Positions 1 to 7,332 of a stretch of 46,988 bases of DNA are shown here, piece after piece. The translations under genes were made by a program, and so were the position numbers. The DNA comes from a virus: the IMG/VR virus record IMGVR_UViG_3300045747_000487, positions 1 to 46,988 of that record; one strand, written 5' to 3'. The notes beneath the pieces were generated by a model. It saw only the letters and a list, made by a program, of their open reading frames with translations. It made no database searches and was not told where the DNA came from. Position 1 is the first letter of the stretch; each line of letters starts with the position of its first letter.

Positions 1-126
1 GGTACGTTGAAGTGGCCGGGCGGCTCCGTGCCGGCGCTCTCCACAGCAGCGAACGCGGTGGACATTCTGGTCTTATCGAACATCGCTGGCGTCGTATACG
101 CCACACTGTCGAAGGGTCACGCATAA
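1..126 (+). CDS. C-terminal end of a phage structural protein (5' truncated)
   Basis: The frame is open from the first base of the window and ends in TAA at 124-126. It encodes about 41 residues, including WPGGSVPALSTAANAVDIL and VVYATLSKGHA. The pattern 'W P G G ... P x L S T A A N A V D' is common at the C-termini of phage tail or fibre proteins, where it forms a beta-rich end. The next gene starts inside the stop codon (TAATG), which suggests translational coupling. The bulk of the gene lies outside the window, so its exact role cannot be given. Confidence 0.7.
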   Translation, partial: GTLKWPGGSVPALSTAANAVDILVLSNIAGVVYATLSKGHA

Positions 127-590
127 TGAGCTTCGCGAGTCGCATGGTAGGTATGGGGATCGCGGGCGGCAGCTCGCTGATCACCGCCGTGAGCCTCGCA
201 GACTTGGCTGCGTGGCTGGCGGCGAATGCGAACACCGCTACCAACAGCGTTAGCGGTACGATGAACTTGACGTTTCTCTCCACGGGTGCGTGGCAGATCA
301 ACGAAGACAGCGGTACAGCTGCGGGTACGTGGGGAACGCCCAACACGGGTACGGCGGGCAGCGGAGCCAACTTCTGGATACGCTTCACAAGAACAGCTTC
401 ATCCGGCACAGGGTCTTCTTCGGCCACTACGGGGTGGCTCCAGCTGAACGCCAACCGTAGCGTAACGGTCATCACGTCCGCAACGCACTCTATGCAGGCA
501 ACGTACACGGTGGATATCGCATCGGACGCAGCCGGCACTACCATCGTGGCTACGCAAGCGGGCATCACGATGTTCGACACTCTCATCTAA
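126..590 (+). CDS. Putative structural protein of unknown function, 154 aa
   Basis: The ATG at 126 overlaps the previous stop (TAATG), so it was preferred to an upstream in-frame start that would run far into that gene. After an N-terminal stretch (SLADLAAWLAANAN) the protein is rich in Ser, Thr, Gly and Ala with alternating hydrophobic residues, as expected of a beta-sandwich virion protein. There is no signal peptide or catalytic motif. Its place after a fibre-like C-terminus and before the lysis genes suggests a minor tail or fibre-associated component, but this rests on context and composition only. Confidence 0.6.
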   Translation: MSFASRMVGMGIAGGSSLITAVSLADLAAWLAANANTATNSVSGTMNLTFLSTGAWQINEDSGTAAGTWGTPNTGTAGSGANFWIRFTRTASSGTGSSSATTGWLQLNANRSVTVITSATHSMQATYTVDIASDAAGTTIVATQAGITMFDTLI

Positions 591-618
591 CCGCAACACA
601 ACACTGAAGGAGAAGCAA

Positions 619-897
619 GTGAACTACGCCCTGAACCTAACACAACAAGAGCTTGACTACATCGCCCAGACGATGGGTCAGCGTCCGTGGCTGGAGGTGA
701 ACCCGGTCATGGTCAAGCTTCAACAATCCGCCGCCGTACGCGACGCCGCCGTGGCCGAAGACACCAAGCTGCTCGCCGCCGCGAAGGACGCCGCCGCGAA
801 GGACGCCGCCGCGAAGGACGCCGCCGCGAAGGACGCCGCCGCGAAGGACGCCGCCGCGAAGGACGCCGCACCCGTCGCAGAGGCGCTCCCATCATGA
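619..897 (+). CDS. Small protein with an AAAKD repeat tail, 92 aa
   Basis: It starts with GTG at 619 behind a clear AGGAGAAG ribosome binding site. Residues 1-52 form a mixed N-terminal segment (ELDYIAQTMGQRPWLEV). Residues 53-82 are six exact AAAKD pentads, followed by AAPVAEALPS. The repeat should form a rigid charged alpha-helix, much like EAAAK linkers. The stop overlaps the next start (ATGA). It is unknown; small proteins beginning with a similar 'LTQQELDYIAQTLGQRPW' stretch occur in tail regions of phages, but no function is assigned here. Confidence 0.65.
   Translation: MNYALNLTQQELDYIAQTMGQRPWLEVNPVMVKLQQSAAVRDAAVAEDTKLLAAAKDAAAKDAAAKDAAAKDAAAKDAAAKDAAPVAEALPS
775..864 (+). repeat. 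In-frame 15-bp tandem repeat, 6 copies (AAAKD)
   Basis: Six copies of gccgccgcgaaggac follow one another without a mismatch and encode AAAKD. A unit of 15 bp keeps the frame whatever the copy number, so the helix length could change by slippage or recombination. Confidence 0.95.
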
Positions 898-1172
898 CGC
901 ACCGCACCCTACACTGGGACTCCGACAAGCAGTCCGGCTACGCCACGCAAGACGCAGTGACGATCACAATGGGCATCGCGTTGTCCGTGGCTGCTGGCGC
1001 TCGGGCGTTTCACTACGACAGCGCCAGCGATTCGGGCTCTTACCGCGAAGTGGACGCAGTGGTGTTCGACGATCCGGAAGCGACGCGCGTGCGCCACCCG
1101 CTATTGGCCACAGACGCCGATGTTGTCAACGCGTACTTCGACGCACACGTTGAGCTTTTCACAGGAGCCTAG
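894..1172 (+). CDS. Hypothetical protein, 92 aa
   Basis: The ATG at 894 overlaps the upstream stop as ATGA. This start fits the operon; the longer same-frame extension begins inside the previous gene and would only translate its repeat in another frame. The protein is acidic and soluble (for example YREVDAVVFDDPEA), with no membrane segment and no motif that I recognise. Its position between a structural-type gene and the membrane/lysis genes is the only hint to its role. Confidence 0.6.
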   Translation: MTHRTLHWDSDKQSGYATQDAVTITMGIALSVAAGARAFHYDSASDSGSYREVDAVVFDDPEATRVRHPLLATDADVVNAYFDAHVELFTGA

Positions 1173-1173
1173 C

Positions 1174-1665
1174 ATGCGCAAGCTCAGAGATGTACTCGTG
1201 GCGGTACTGCTGGAGGTGGTGGGGTGGTCGGCATTCGTGCTTGCGCCGATTGCCGTGCTGTTCGCCCGTCTCGACGCGGAGCCGTCCGTGGGCGGATGGG
1301 CGGACGATCTCACGCTGCCCACGACGCGCCGCGCCACGTTGCCGTGGGGGTTCCGCTGGCTGGACGCGCCGGACGATAGGTTGCCGGGCGGTATGTACGA
1401 GCCCGACGTGCGCCGTTGGCTCGCAACCTACGGCTGGCGCGTGTGCTCCGTACTTTGGCTCTGGCGCAACCGCGCGTTCGGATTGGCCTGGGTGTTCGGG
1501 CGCGACGTAGCGACAGAAGCCGAAGCCCCGTGGCGCATAGACTGGACCTGGCGCTTCCTGCGCGGGACGCTCGGGTGGAAGGTGTACCGCAAAGGATTGT
1601 ACAGCAAGCCGCTCATCGCAATACCTGCCGTTTCCATACGCTTCAACAAACCAGCCGCAACATAG
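1174..1665 (+). CDS. Predicted membrane protein with WLWRNRA motif, 163 aa
   Basis: The ATG at 1174 has ACAGGAG just upstream. Residues 6-30 (VLVAVLLEVVGWSAFVLAPIAVLF) form a strong N-terminal membrane segment. It is followed by a conserved-looking WLDAPDDRLPGGMYEP stretch, then LWLWRNRAFGLAW. This combination occurs in a family of uncharacterised phage membrane proteins usually encoded near lysis genes. It stands upstream of the endolysin, so a part in lysis or in inner-membrane changes is possible but not shown. Confidence 0.65.
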   Translation: MRKLRDVLVAVLLEVVGWSAFVLAPIAVLFARLDAEPSVGGWADDLTLPTTRRATLPWGFRWLDAPDDRLPGGMYEPDVRRWLATYGWRVCSVLWLWRNRAFGLAWVFGRDVATEAEAPWRIDWTWRFLRGTLGWKVYRKGLYSKPLIAIPAVSIRFNKPAAT

Positions 1666-1697
1666 CGGCTTCCGCACACCGCCATCAGGACACCGCC

Positions 1698-2042
1698 ATG
1701 CACACCCCCCTAGACGATGAAGACGAAGTCAGCATCACAGCGCAGCTCCGTACGCTGTTGCGTTCGGAAAACATCTTGGAAGCCGACGAAACGCCTCACG
1801 GGAGAAGTATCGTGCTCACAGACATTCAGCTGGAGCGAATTGTGCGCGTGGCGGTGAAGGTGGCGGCGCGCGAAGCCGCTCGCGACGCGGTGGAGTTGGC
1901 CACGAAAAATTTCTACACAGCGGTGGGCAAGAGCGTCGTTCAGCGCGGGCTCCTGTATCTCGGCATCGCCGTCGTGGGCTTCGCCGTCGCGAAGGGCTGG
2001 TTGCCCTTCGACAAGGTCTTCAGCCCTTCGCACGGGGGCTGA
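1698..2042 (+). CDS. Small protein with C-terminal membrane segment, 114 aa; lysis-cassette candidate
   Basis: The ATG at 1698 is preceded by an AGGACACC ribosome binding site. The first 80 residues are charged and probably helical (VAVKVAAREAARDAVELATKN). Residues about 88-104 (RGLLYLGIAVVGFAVAKGW) form one membrane segment, followed by a short tail. The stop overlaps the endolysin start (TGATG), so the two are probably co-translated. A cytoplasmic helix followed by a single C-terminal membrane span fits a holin, antiholin or other lysis helper; the sequence does not decide between them. Confidence 0.6.
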   Translation: MHTPLDDEDEVSITAQLRTLLRSENILEADETPHGRSIVLTDIQLERIVRVAVKVAAREAARDAVELATKNFYTAVGKSVVQRGLLYLGIAVVGFAVAKGWLPFDKVFSPSHGG

Positions 2043-2722
2043 TGCACATGACGCCCGAACGCCTAACCCTAGCTGTGGGCTGTTCCCTAGCGAACGCGCT
2101 GCGCTACGCCCCCGCGCTAACCGTGGCTGTGGGTCGGTACGGGATCAACACCCCGCGCCGCATAGCCGCCTTCCTAGGCCAAGCGGCGGTGGAGTCCGCC
2201 TGCTTCACCGCCGTCGAGGAGCACCTGTTCTACTCCACAGCCATGAGCCTCGTGGCGGTCTGGCCGCAGCGCTTCCGCATACCGCTGCTGGGCGAAAGTC
2301 TGGATGATATGTTCGATGACGGCATGCATAACGCAACCTTCTACACCGGCGCTCCTGCGAAGCTAGCTGAGTTGGTCTACGGCGGACGCCTCGGCAACGG
2401 ACCTGTGGGCACCGGTGACGGCTACAAGTACCGGGGGCGCGGTCTGTTCCAGCTCACCGGGCGCGAAGCGTACCGGGCGGCGTCCGCAGGACTCGGGTTG
2501 CCGTTGCTGTCGGAGCCGGACTTGCTGCTGCGCCCGGGGCACGCTGTGAACAGCGCCGCGTGGTTCTGGGACAACGTGTGCGGCAACTACCACGCTGACC
2601 GCAACGACCTCGCCGCCCTCACGCGCGCCGTGACCGGCGGGCATACGGACCTCGCGAAGCGTATGGAGTACACGCAACGTGCATACGCTATCTACAGCGC
2701 ATCGGAAGGAGCAGCCCCATGA
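2042..2722 (+). CDS. Endolysin, glycoside hydrolase family 19 (chitinase/lysozyme fold)
   Basis: This enzyme should cut the glycan strands of peptidoglycan at the end of infection. The GH19 signature is complete: FLGQAAVESACF with the probable acid Glu51, then EEHLFYS with the second catalytic Glu near residue 60, then GDGYKYRGRGLFQLTG around residues 121-137, which shapes the substrate groove. At 226 aa it is a single catalytic domain of usual length. There is no signal peptide, so it should depend on a holin for release; small membrane proteins are encoded on both sides. The start is either 2042 or the second ATG at 2048. Confidence 0.92.
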   Translation: MHMTPERLTLAVGCSLANALRYAPALTVAVGRYGINTPRRIAAFLGQAAVESACFTAVEEHLFYSTAMSLVAVWPQRFRIPLLGESLDDMFDDGMHNATFYTGAPAKLAELVYGGRLGNGPVGTGDGYKYRGRGLFQLTGREAYRAASAGLGLPLLSEPDLLLRPGHAVNSAAWFWDNVCGNYHADRNDLAALTRAVTGGHTDLAKRMEYTQRAYAIYSASEGAAP

Positions 2723-3054
2723 GCGCACGCCCCGCACTGACCGTTTGGGTTGCCACCCTTCCGTGGACAGCGCTGTTCGTATACTTCGGAAGCGGAATGG
2801 TGGGCGTGGTGGCGCATTGGTTCAAGAAGGCTTCCGCCGGTGAGGTGTCGCCCAGCTTCTTCAGCTACTTCTTTGGGGAGTACCGGCTGCGCACGGCGTC
2901 GGTGGTGATCGGCTTCGCGGGCACGGCGGCTTCGTTCGTGTTCACGGAGCTACTACCGACGATGACGTGGGGCGCGATTATGGTTCAGGGCTTCACGGCG
3001 GGCGTCTCGTTCAACGCGCTTCTCAATAAAGGCGACGCTCCGCCCCGCCCGTGA
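2719..3054 (+). CDS. Putative holin, 111 aa with 2-3 membrane segments
   Basis: It overlaps the endolysin stop by ATGA. Hydrophobic stretches at about residues 8-32 (VWVATLPWTALFVYFGSGMVGVV), 56-77 (RTASVVIGFAGTAASFVFTELL) and 83-100 (WGAIMVQGFTAGVSFNAL) suggest two or three spans, and the tail is short and polar. Size, topology and direct coupling to an endolysin without a signal peptide make it the best holin candidate in the window. Holins are poorly conserved, so this is mainly a topology and context call. It is the last plus-strand gene before the convergent terminator. Confidence 0.6.
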   Translation: MSARPALTVWVATLPWTALFVYFGSGMVGVVAHWFKKASAGEVSPSFFSYFFGEYRLRTASVVIGFAGTAASFVFTELLPTMTWGAIMVQGFTAGVSFNALLNKGDAPPRP

Positions 3055-3080
3055 TCCAAGTACGGCTTGTCGGATGGCAC

Positions 3081-3146
3081 CTAGGTGCAATGAAAAAGAG
3101 CCCGCAGGTATCACCCTGCAGGCTCAACTAGGTCGATTGCACCTAG
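3081..3146 (-). terminator. Hairpin terminator at the convergent junction
   Basis: The inner stem pairs GAGCCCGCAGG (3098-3108) with CCTGCAGGCTC (3115-3125). Read on the minus strand it has one G-U pair and is followed directly by TTTTTCA, a classical intrinsic terminator for the leftward operon that ends at 3166. An outer inverted repeat, CTAGGTGCAAT (3081-3091) with ATTGCACCTAG (3136-3146), encloses it. The whole structure may also stop plus-strand transcripts from the lysis cassette. Confidence 0.8.
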
Positions 3147-3165
3147 ACACCGACTGATGAAATCG

Positions 3166-3429
3166 TTACAAGCGCAACCCGTAGTCCGGTTGCAGCTCCG
3201 CAAGTACGGTAGCGGGCACGCGGCGGTCTGCCGTAGCCGCCCGGCGGAACCCGAGGAGCGGCGGCGCGGGGCGCTCCGTTCCGTAGACCAGCGCAAGGCT
3301 GAACGTCACCACGCGCGGCATTAACACCTGGCTCAACTCCAGCTGGACTGCGCGAGCGCCTTGCGGCAAGCCCCGCCCGTACAGCTCGCGCAACGTGACT
3401 TCGATGTGGTACAGCTTCGCCTGGGTCAT
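3166..3429 (-). CDS. Hypothetical protein, 87 aa
   Basis: This is the last gene of the leftward operon. Its ATG overlaps the upstream stop (ATGA) and has AGGAGAAGG before it. The sequence (YHIEVTLRELYGRGLP, VVTFSLALVYG) suggests a small alpha/beta protein. No family is recognised. Confidence 0.55.
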   Translation of the reverse strand: MTQAKLYHIEVTLRELYGRGLPQGARAVQLELSQVLMPRVVTFSLALVYGTERPAPPLLGFRRAATADRRVPATVLAELQPDYGLRL

Positions 3430-3611
3430 GATGCCTTCTCCTGCAACGCGAGTTCAGCGGCCATCGACCGCGCACACACCACGGCCAGCTTCGCCGCACT
3501 GTCGGCGAACCACTGTTGGTCCGCCGGGGACATCGTCAGCAGCTGTACGCCCGTGCTGCCGCTGGAGAGAATCGCCCACCACGCGAACGGTATGAGCTCA
3601 GACTGTTCCAT
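3426..3611 (-). CDS. Hypothetical protein, 61 aa
   Basis: The ATG at 3611 was chosen because AAGGAGC stands 6-7 bases upstream; longer in-frame starts would overlap the DUF3310-like gene almost completely. It overlaps the end of that gene by 14 bases and the next gene by 4. The protein reads MEQSELIPFAWWAILSS and then a polar helical part. The function is unknown. Confidence 0.55.
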   Translation of the reverse strand: MEQSELIPFAWWAILSSGSTGVQLLTMSPADQQWFADSAAKLAVVCARSMAAELALQEKAS

Positions 3612-4065
3612 TGAGCGCTCCTTCGGGGCGGGTGCGCAGCGCGTTGTCCACGGCTTCCGCCGTAGTCGTAGCGTCGAGTTGCGCGCGGGCGATGATCGTG
3701 TCCAGCAAGTGACGCGCCCACAAGACATCGTCTGCGTCGCGCGCACGCATCAGCGTGTAGAGAAAGAGTGCGTCCACGCGCTCAACACCGTTGGCGCGCA
3801 CGAACGTTTCGACGTTCGCAGCCAACGCCCGAGGGGCTATGGCGTACGTGGGTGCGGACGCACTCACCGCCTCGTGGTACTTCGTCACGTAGTGGCGCGC
3901 CTTGCGCAGGTCTTCCAACCCGTTCTTCTTGCGCCACCGGGCAACGTACTTCGACGCGCAAGCCACAAGCCACATCGTACCGTACGTGTCCAGCATGAAG
4001 TCCCAGTGCTGGTACCCTGACTTGTAGTGGGTGCCGCCTTCTTGAAAGTCGTTTGCCGTGCTCAT
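3598..4065 (-). CDS. DUF3310-like protein, 155 aa
   Basis: The N-terminal half carries the pattern of the small phage DUF3310 family: HYKSGYQHWDFMLDTYG, then SKYVARWRKKNGLEDLRKARHYVTKYHE (residues 13-65). In phages this domain is often found next to nucleotide metabolism genes, and it is sometimes fused to nucleotide kinases. Its biochemical role is not established. The C-terminal half (residues 75-155) is helical and not recognised. It overlaps the upstream HD-domain gene by ATGA, which places it in the same translational unit as the nucleotide and hypermodification genes. Confidence 0.75.
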   Translation of the reverse strand: MSTANDFQEGGTHYKSGYQHWDFMLDTYGTMWLVACASKYVARWRKKNGLEDLRKARHYVTKYHEAVSASAPTYAIAPRALAANVETFVRANGVERVDALFLYTLMRARDADDVLWARHLLDTIIARAQLDATTTAEAVDNALRTRPEGALNGTV

Positions 4066-4601
4066 GATGCCAGTGCCCTTTCCAAAGTGTCGAGAATGTA
4101 GGTTGCCGTCACAACAGCGCTAGCTGGAGCGGGAGCGTTGATGTTGTTCAGGTACGTGCGCACATACGAGCAGTACACGCGCCCGACGGCGGCGGCGTAG
4201 CGGTTGCCCATGCGCGCTTGCTCTGTACAATAGTACGCACCCTCCAGGCAGTCCGCCAGCTTCAACAGCCACGCTTCCACGGGCGTGAGCGCGGGCAGCG
4301 CTATGTCGTGCCTGCTCAGCTCTTCGGTTTCCGCCGCATCGAAGGCAGCGCCCAGGTTCAGCCTGCGCTTCACCGGCGCGGGCAAGTCTCCCGTCGCCAC
4401 CTCGGCTACGTCGTGGAGAAGGGCACACTGAAGCAGTTCGCTGGACGGCGTACCGGGGCGGTGCAGCTCCAACAGGATCGCCGCCACTCCCCACGAGTGC
4501 GCCGCCACGGACTGCGGAGCGATACGCTCGGTGTGGTAGCGGGCGACGGCTCCGCCCGAGAACAGGAAGTCCGTGCGCAACACGGTTTGTACGGCGCTCA
4601 T
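4062..4601 (-). CDS. HD-domain nucleotide phosphohydrolase (YfbR/5'-nucleotidase-like)
   Basis: The metal-binding HD pattern is clear: H35 in AAHSWGVA, H63-D64 in ALLHDVAEVATGDLP and D117 in LLKLADCLEG. R21 in AVARYH sits where YfbR-type enzymes have an arginine for the substrate phosphate. YfbR removes phosphate from deoxynucleoside monophosphates; phage relatives include dNTP triphosphohydrolases such as DatZ. The gene overlaps the thymidylate-synthase-like gene by 4 bases. I infer that it removes a competing nucleotide, for example dTMP/dTTP or another dNTP, so that the modified nucleotide enters DNA. Its substrate cannot be read from the sequence. Confidence 0.8.
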   Translation of the reverse strand: MSAVQTVLRTDFLFSGGAVARYHTERIAPQSVAAHSWGVAAILLELHRPGTPSSELLQCALLHDVAEVATGDLPAPVKRRLNLGAAFDAAETEELSRHDIALPALTPVEAWLLKLADCLEGAYYCTEQARMGNRYAAAVGRVYCSYVRTYLNNINAPAPASAVVTATYILDTLERALAS

Positions 4602-5752
4602 GAGCCCACCCCGCCGTTGTTGGTTGTGAACAGGGCTTGCTGCTCCTTTTCCTTGCGCGCAGCTACGCGGCGGTCAATCCACTCCTCAGCGGCGGCGCGC
4701 CAGTCCGCAGCGAGGCACTGACGCAGCCACTCGTACGCCACGCTCACGTTGCCTTGCTTGTACTCGAAATGCGCATTCAACAACGGCACCGCCACAGTGA
4801 CCAAGAAGCGGCTGTCCAGGTTTACGTCGTGCGCCCAGTAGCCGTCGAGTGTGTAGCGCGCCACGAGCACTTCGCATTCGCGCAACCACACGGCAAAGTC
4901 TTCGCCCGCATCGAGGAGCGGTACGGGGAACCACTTGCGCCACGTGCGCGTGTAGCAGGGGTCGCCCACCGTGTATCGGGGATCGCCCACCACCCGAGGC
5001 ACCCACGTTTTCGGATCGTCGCTCGGCATCGAGAACAACCGCTGCACATCCGGACGGTCGATGTACATGTGGTAGTTGTTCGACATCTGGTAGTACGTGC
5101 CCACGGCGTACCCGGCGGCTTGTGCGACAAACTCCTGCAGCATGCCCATGTGCACGTAGTTCGCGCCGTACGCACCCCATATGATGTCGTTCGAGCGGTT
5201 ACACACGGTCATGTCCAGCGCCCCGTCCTTCACGGAAAGGTACGCATGAGTGTTACACGGTACGTCCGCGCCGCCCGCCTTCGCCTTCAGCGTGTCGTCC
5301 CACTTGTCGCTGGAGCGCGCCAACCGCATCCCGTTCCACATGCTGATCACAACGCGGCGCGTGGTCGGGTCGCCACGCAGGGCGATGATCGCGCTGGCGA
5401 TCTGATCGAAGCCGAACCAATGGCGCCAGCGCATGCCGTAAGCGCCCCAGAGCGTCTCGCCGTCGTCACTGAACGTCTCGATGTGCTTCGCGTAGCGCGC
5501 GGGGCCAGCGGCGTCGTTCGCGCCAGCGAGCATCCACAAGCCCTCGAACAGGTGGAAGAACGGGTTGGCGTCGCGAAGCGGCGACAGCAACACGCGCTCC
5601 GTGGGCTGTAGGTACTCCGTGATCACGGGACCGTCCGCCACCAACACACGCCCGTTGCGCGACTGCTCGACGCGCCCGTTGCCCTTCAGAAACCACAAGC
5701 CCGACTCCAACGCGTCATTCACGTTGCGGGCTTTGATCGTATGTACTCCCAT
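4598..5752 (-). CDS. Thymidylate synthase-fold enzyme, probable dUMP hydroxymethylase
   Basis: The protein has 384 aa with the thymidylate synthase signatures: RRVVISMWN (about 132-140, phosphate-binding arginines), the catalytic Cys166 in DVPCNTHAYL, NRSNDIIWGAYGANYVHMGML (185-205, with an Asn near 198 where TS reads the uracil) and SNNYHMYID (224-232). TS methylates dUMP. A sister group in phages with hypermodified thymidine instead adds a hydroxymethyl group to give 5-hmdUMP. Sequence alone does not separate the two, but the adjoining kinase and transferase genes favour the hydroxymethylase. RBS AAGGAG precedes the ATG. The C-terminal 30 residues are a charged extension. Confidence 0.85.
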   Translation of the reverse strand: MGVHTIKARNVNDALESGLWFLKGNGRVEQSRNGRVLVADGPVITEYLQPTERVLLSPLRDANPFFHLFEGLWMLAGANDAAGPARYAKHIETFSDDGETLWGAYGMRWRHWFGFDQIASAIIALRGDPTTRRVVISMWNGMRLARSSDKWDDTLKAKAGGADVPCNTHAYLSVKDGALDMTVCNRSNDIIWGAYGANYVHMGMLQEFVAQAAGYAVGTYYQMSNNYHMYIDRPDVQRLFSMPSDDPKTWVPRVVGDPRYTVGDPCYTRTWRKWFPVPLLDAGEDFAVWLRECEVLVARYTLDGYWAHDVNLDSRFLVTVAVPLLNAHFEYKQGNVSVAYEWLRQCLAADWRAAAEEWIDRRVAARKEKEQQALFTTNNGGVGS

Positions 5753-5770
5753 GGTGCTACTCCTTCACGA

Positions 5771-6631
5771 TTAGAACTGCGGTTTGTATGAGCTGCGGGG
5801 CTTACCTTCGCCGCGCAGCACACGTTGATACTTGTCGAACTCACACAGACAGTTTTGTACATCCTGTGCGTGCATGACCTCCCATCCCTTCGGCAACTGC
5901 GTGTTCGTGTATTCGCGAAGCGCCAGCACGCCGTCCAACCACTCCTGCTCCACCCAGGGCGTGCTCACGTCCCGGCCCATTACGCGGTTCAACCCACGCT
6001 TGCTTCCCGGCCCACTAGCGGCGAACGTATCCCAGTCGGGCGCATTCACCAGCAGCGGCGTGTACTTCAAGTCCGCCACCACTTGCGCCGCCAGGAAGCT
6101 TCCCCAACCAGGCATGTTCATCAGCCGCTCGTGGAACGCGCGCAGCGTGTCGTCGCGCCGGGGGCGGAGTGCGTTGCGTTCGCCCCACAACGGATCGAGC
6201 ATCTTGATGCAGGTGTAGAAGGGCTTGTCCATCGCGTCGCTGCGCAGCATGTACGCACCTGTGTAGACCTTCTCGCCGCGCGCCGCCCGGTGCCGCATCT
6301 TCTGCAACGCCTTCAACGAATCCCAACGCTTCGGGAACCCAACCTCCACCAGCGTGTCGGGCCAGTTTATGGCGCGCGCCACCGCTGCCGCAAACCACAG
6401 GTTGGGGTGTGTGCTGTTCGGGTTGTACCACTGCGTGCGCAGCCAGACCGACACGCGGTCCAACTCCCTGTACACATTGCAAAACCTGAAACTGCCTAGG
6501 ATGGGATCGTCTGTCCACACGGGTGCGCCGTCCACTACCCGCACCGGCGTCCCCGCCGCGCGCCGAAGGTATACCGCATGGCGTGCATTCACGAAAGCAA
6601 CGAAGTCCTTGTTAACAAGCGCTGCGCTCAC
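5771..6631 (-). CDS. Helical protein of the 5-hmdU DNA kinase / aGPT-pyrophosphorylase group
   Basis: The start is GTG at 6631 (GTGA overlap with the upstream stop, GGGAG before it); longer starts run into the methyltransferase gene. The 286-aa protein has FRFCNVYRELDRVSVWLR near residues 47-64, a HhH-glycosylase-like stretch MPGWGSFLAAQVVADLKY, then GPGSKRGLNRV and DVQNCLCEFDKYQR near the C-terminus. These are hallmarks of the helical domain found in phage 5-hmdU DNA kinases and in the alpha-glutamyl/putrescinyl thymine pyrophosphorylases, also called amino acid:DNA transferases. It could be the missing helical half of the kinase at 7329 or a second transferase. Confidence 0.75.
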   Translation of the reverse strand: MSAALVNKDFVAFVNARHAVYLRRAAGTPVRVVDGAPVWTDDPILGSFRFCNVYRELDRVSVWLRTQWYNPNSTHPNLWFAAAVARAINWPDTLVEVGFPKRWDSLKALQKMRHRAARGEKVYTGAYMLRSDAMDKPFYTCIKMLDPLWGERNALRPRRDDTLRAFHERLMNMPGWGSFLAAQVVADLKYTPLLVNAPDWDTFAASGPGSKRGLNRVMGRDVSTPWVEQEWLDGVLALREYTNTQLPKGWEVMHAQDVQNCLCEFDKYQRVLRGEGKPRSSYKPQF

Positions 6632-7332
6632 TTCAGCTCCCAGGCGTAGATCAGGCGATCGTAGAACGACTTGAACCGCTCCGCGCCAGACTCCAGTGCA
6701 CGGTCGTACTCGGGTTCGTACCAGATGTTCCTGTACCGCTTCTTGATCGCGTTCAGCCGCCGCCGCAACGCCTTGGTGCTGTCGTCGCGTGACGTGTGGT
6801 ACTCCAGAACTAGCTTGTTGGCGCGCGGCAGGAGCCACTTGTCGAGGATCGCGCCTTCGCTACCCTCGATGTCCATCTTGATACCGTCGAACTCCTTGTC
6901 CATCAACGCGCCAGCCCACACATTCTTGACGGGCGGTTGCGCCACGTACCCGTGCACGGGCAGGATCGTACCGCGTGCGTGGGTGTTGCGGTTGCTCGCG
7001 AAGAAGGTGATTGTAGGCTCGTTCAGGGCGGTCACGGCGGCATTCACCGTGATCATCTTCTGCACATTCTTGCGCAACACCCGGTAGCAGTCCGGGTCGG
7101 GTTCGTAGCACATGGCGGTGGCGCCACGCGAGCGGCAGTACAGTCCGAAGGCTCCGATGTTCGCCCCCAGGTCCAGCCACCGTTCGCCCTTCTCCACGTC
7201 GAAGCCGATGCTGGCGCGGCGGTACGAGCGGCGGGTGATAACTTCCTCCAGGATGCGTTCGTCACCACTGACCTCGTCACCATTGTCGTCACGGTAGTGG
7301 CACGTCAAGCCTTGTATGATCTTTGTCTTCAT
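6628..7332 (-). CDS. FkbM-family SAM-dependent methyltransferase
   Basis: The 234-aa protein has the Rossmann SAM site RWLDLGANIGAFGLYCRSRG (about residues 51-70), an acidic ribose-binding end to strand 2 in AMCYEPDPDCYRVL, and the FkbM-typical GIKMDIEGSEGAIL at about 150-163, where Asp and Glu sit by the active site. FkbM enzymes usually O-methylate sugars or small molecules; they are not the usual DNA base methylases, and no DPPY or PC motif is present. The gene overlaps both neighbours (kinase and helical-domain protein) by 4 bases. From this I infer that it may methylate the group attached to the modified base. A sugar or lipid substrate is the main alternative. Confidence 0.85.
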   Translation of the reverse strand: MKTKIIQGLTCHYRDDNGDEVSGDERILEEVITRRSYRRASIGFDVEKGERWLDLGANIGAFGLYCRSRGATAMCYEPDPDCYRVLRKNVQKMITVNAAVTALNEPTITFFASNRNTHARGTILPVHGYVAQPPVKNVWAGALMDKEFDGIKMDIEGSEGAILDKWLLPRANKLVLEYHTSRDDSTKALRRRLNAIKKRYRNIWYEPEYDRALESGAERFKSFYDRLIYAWELK

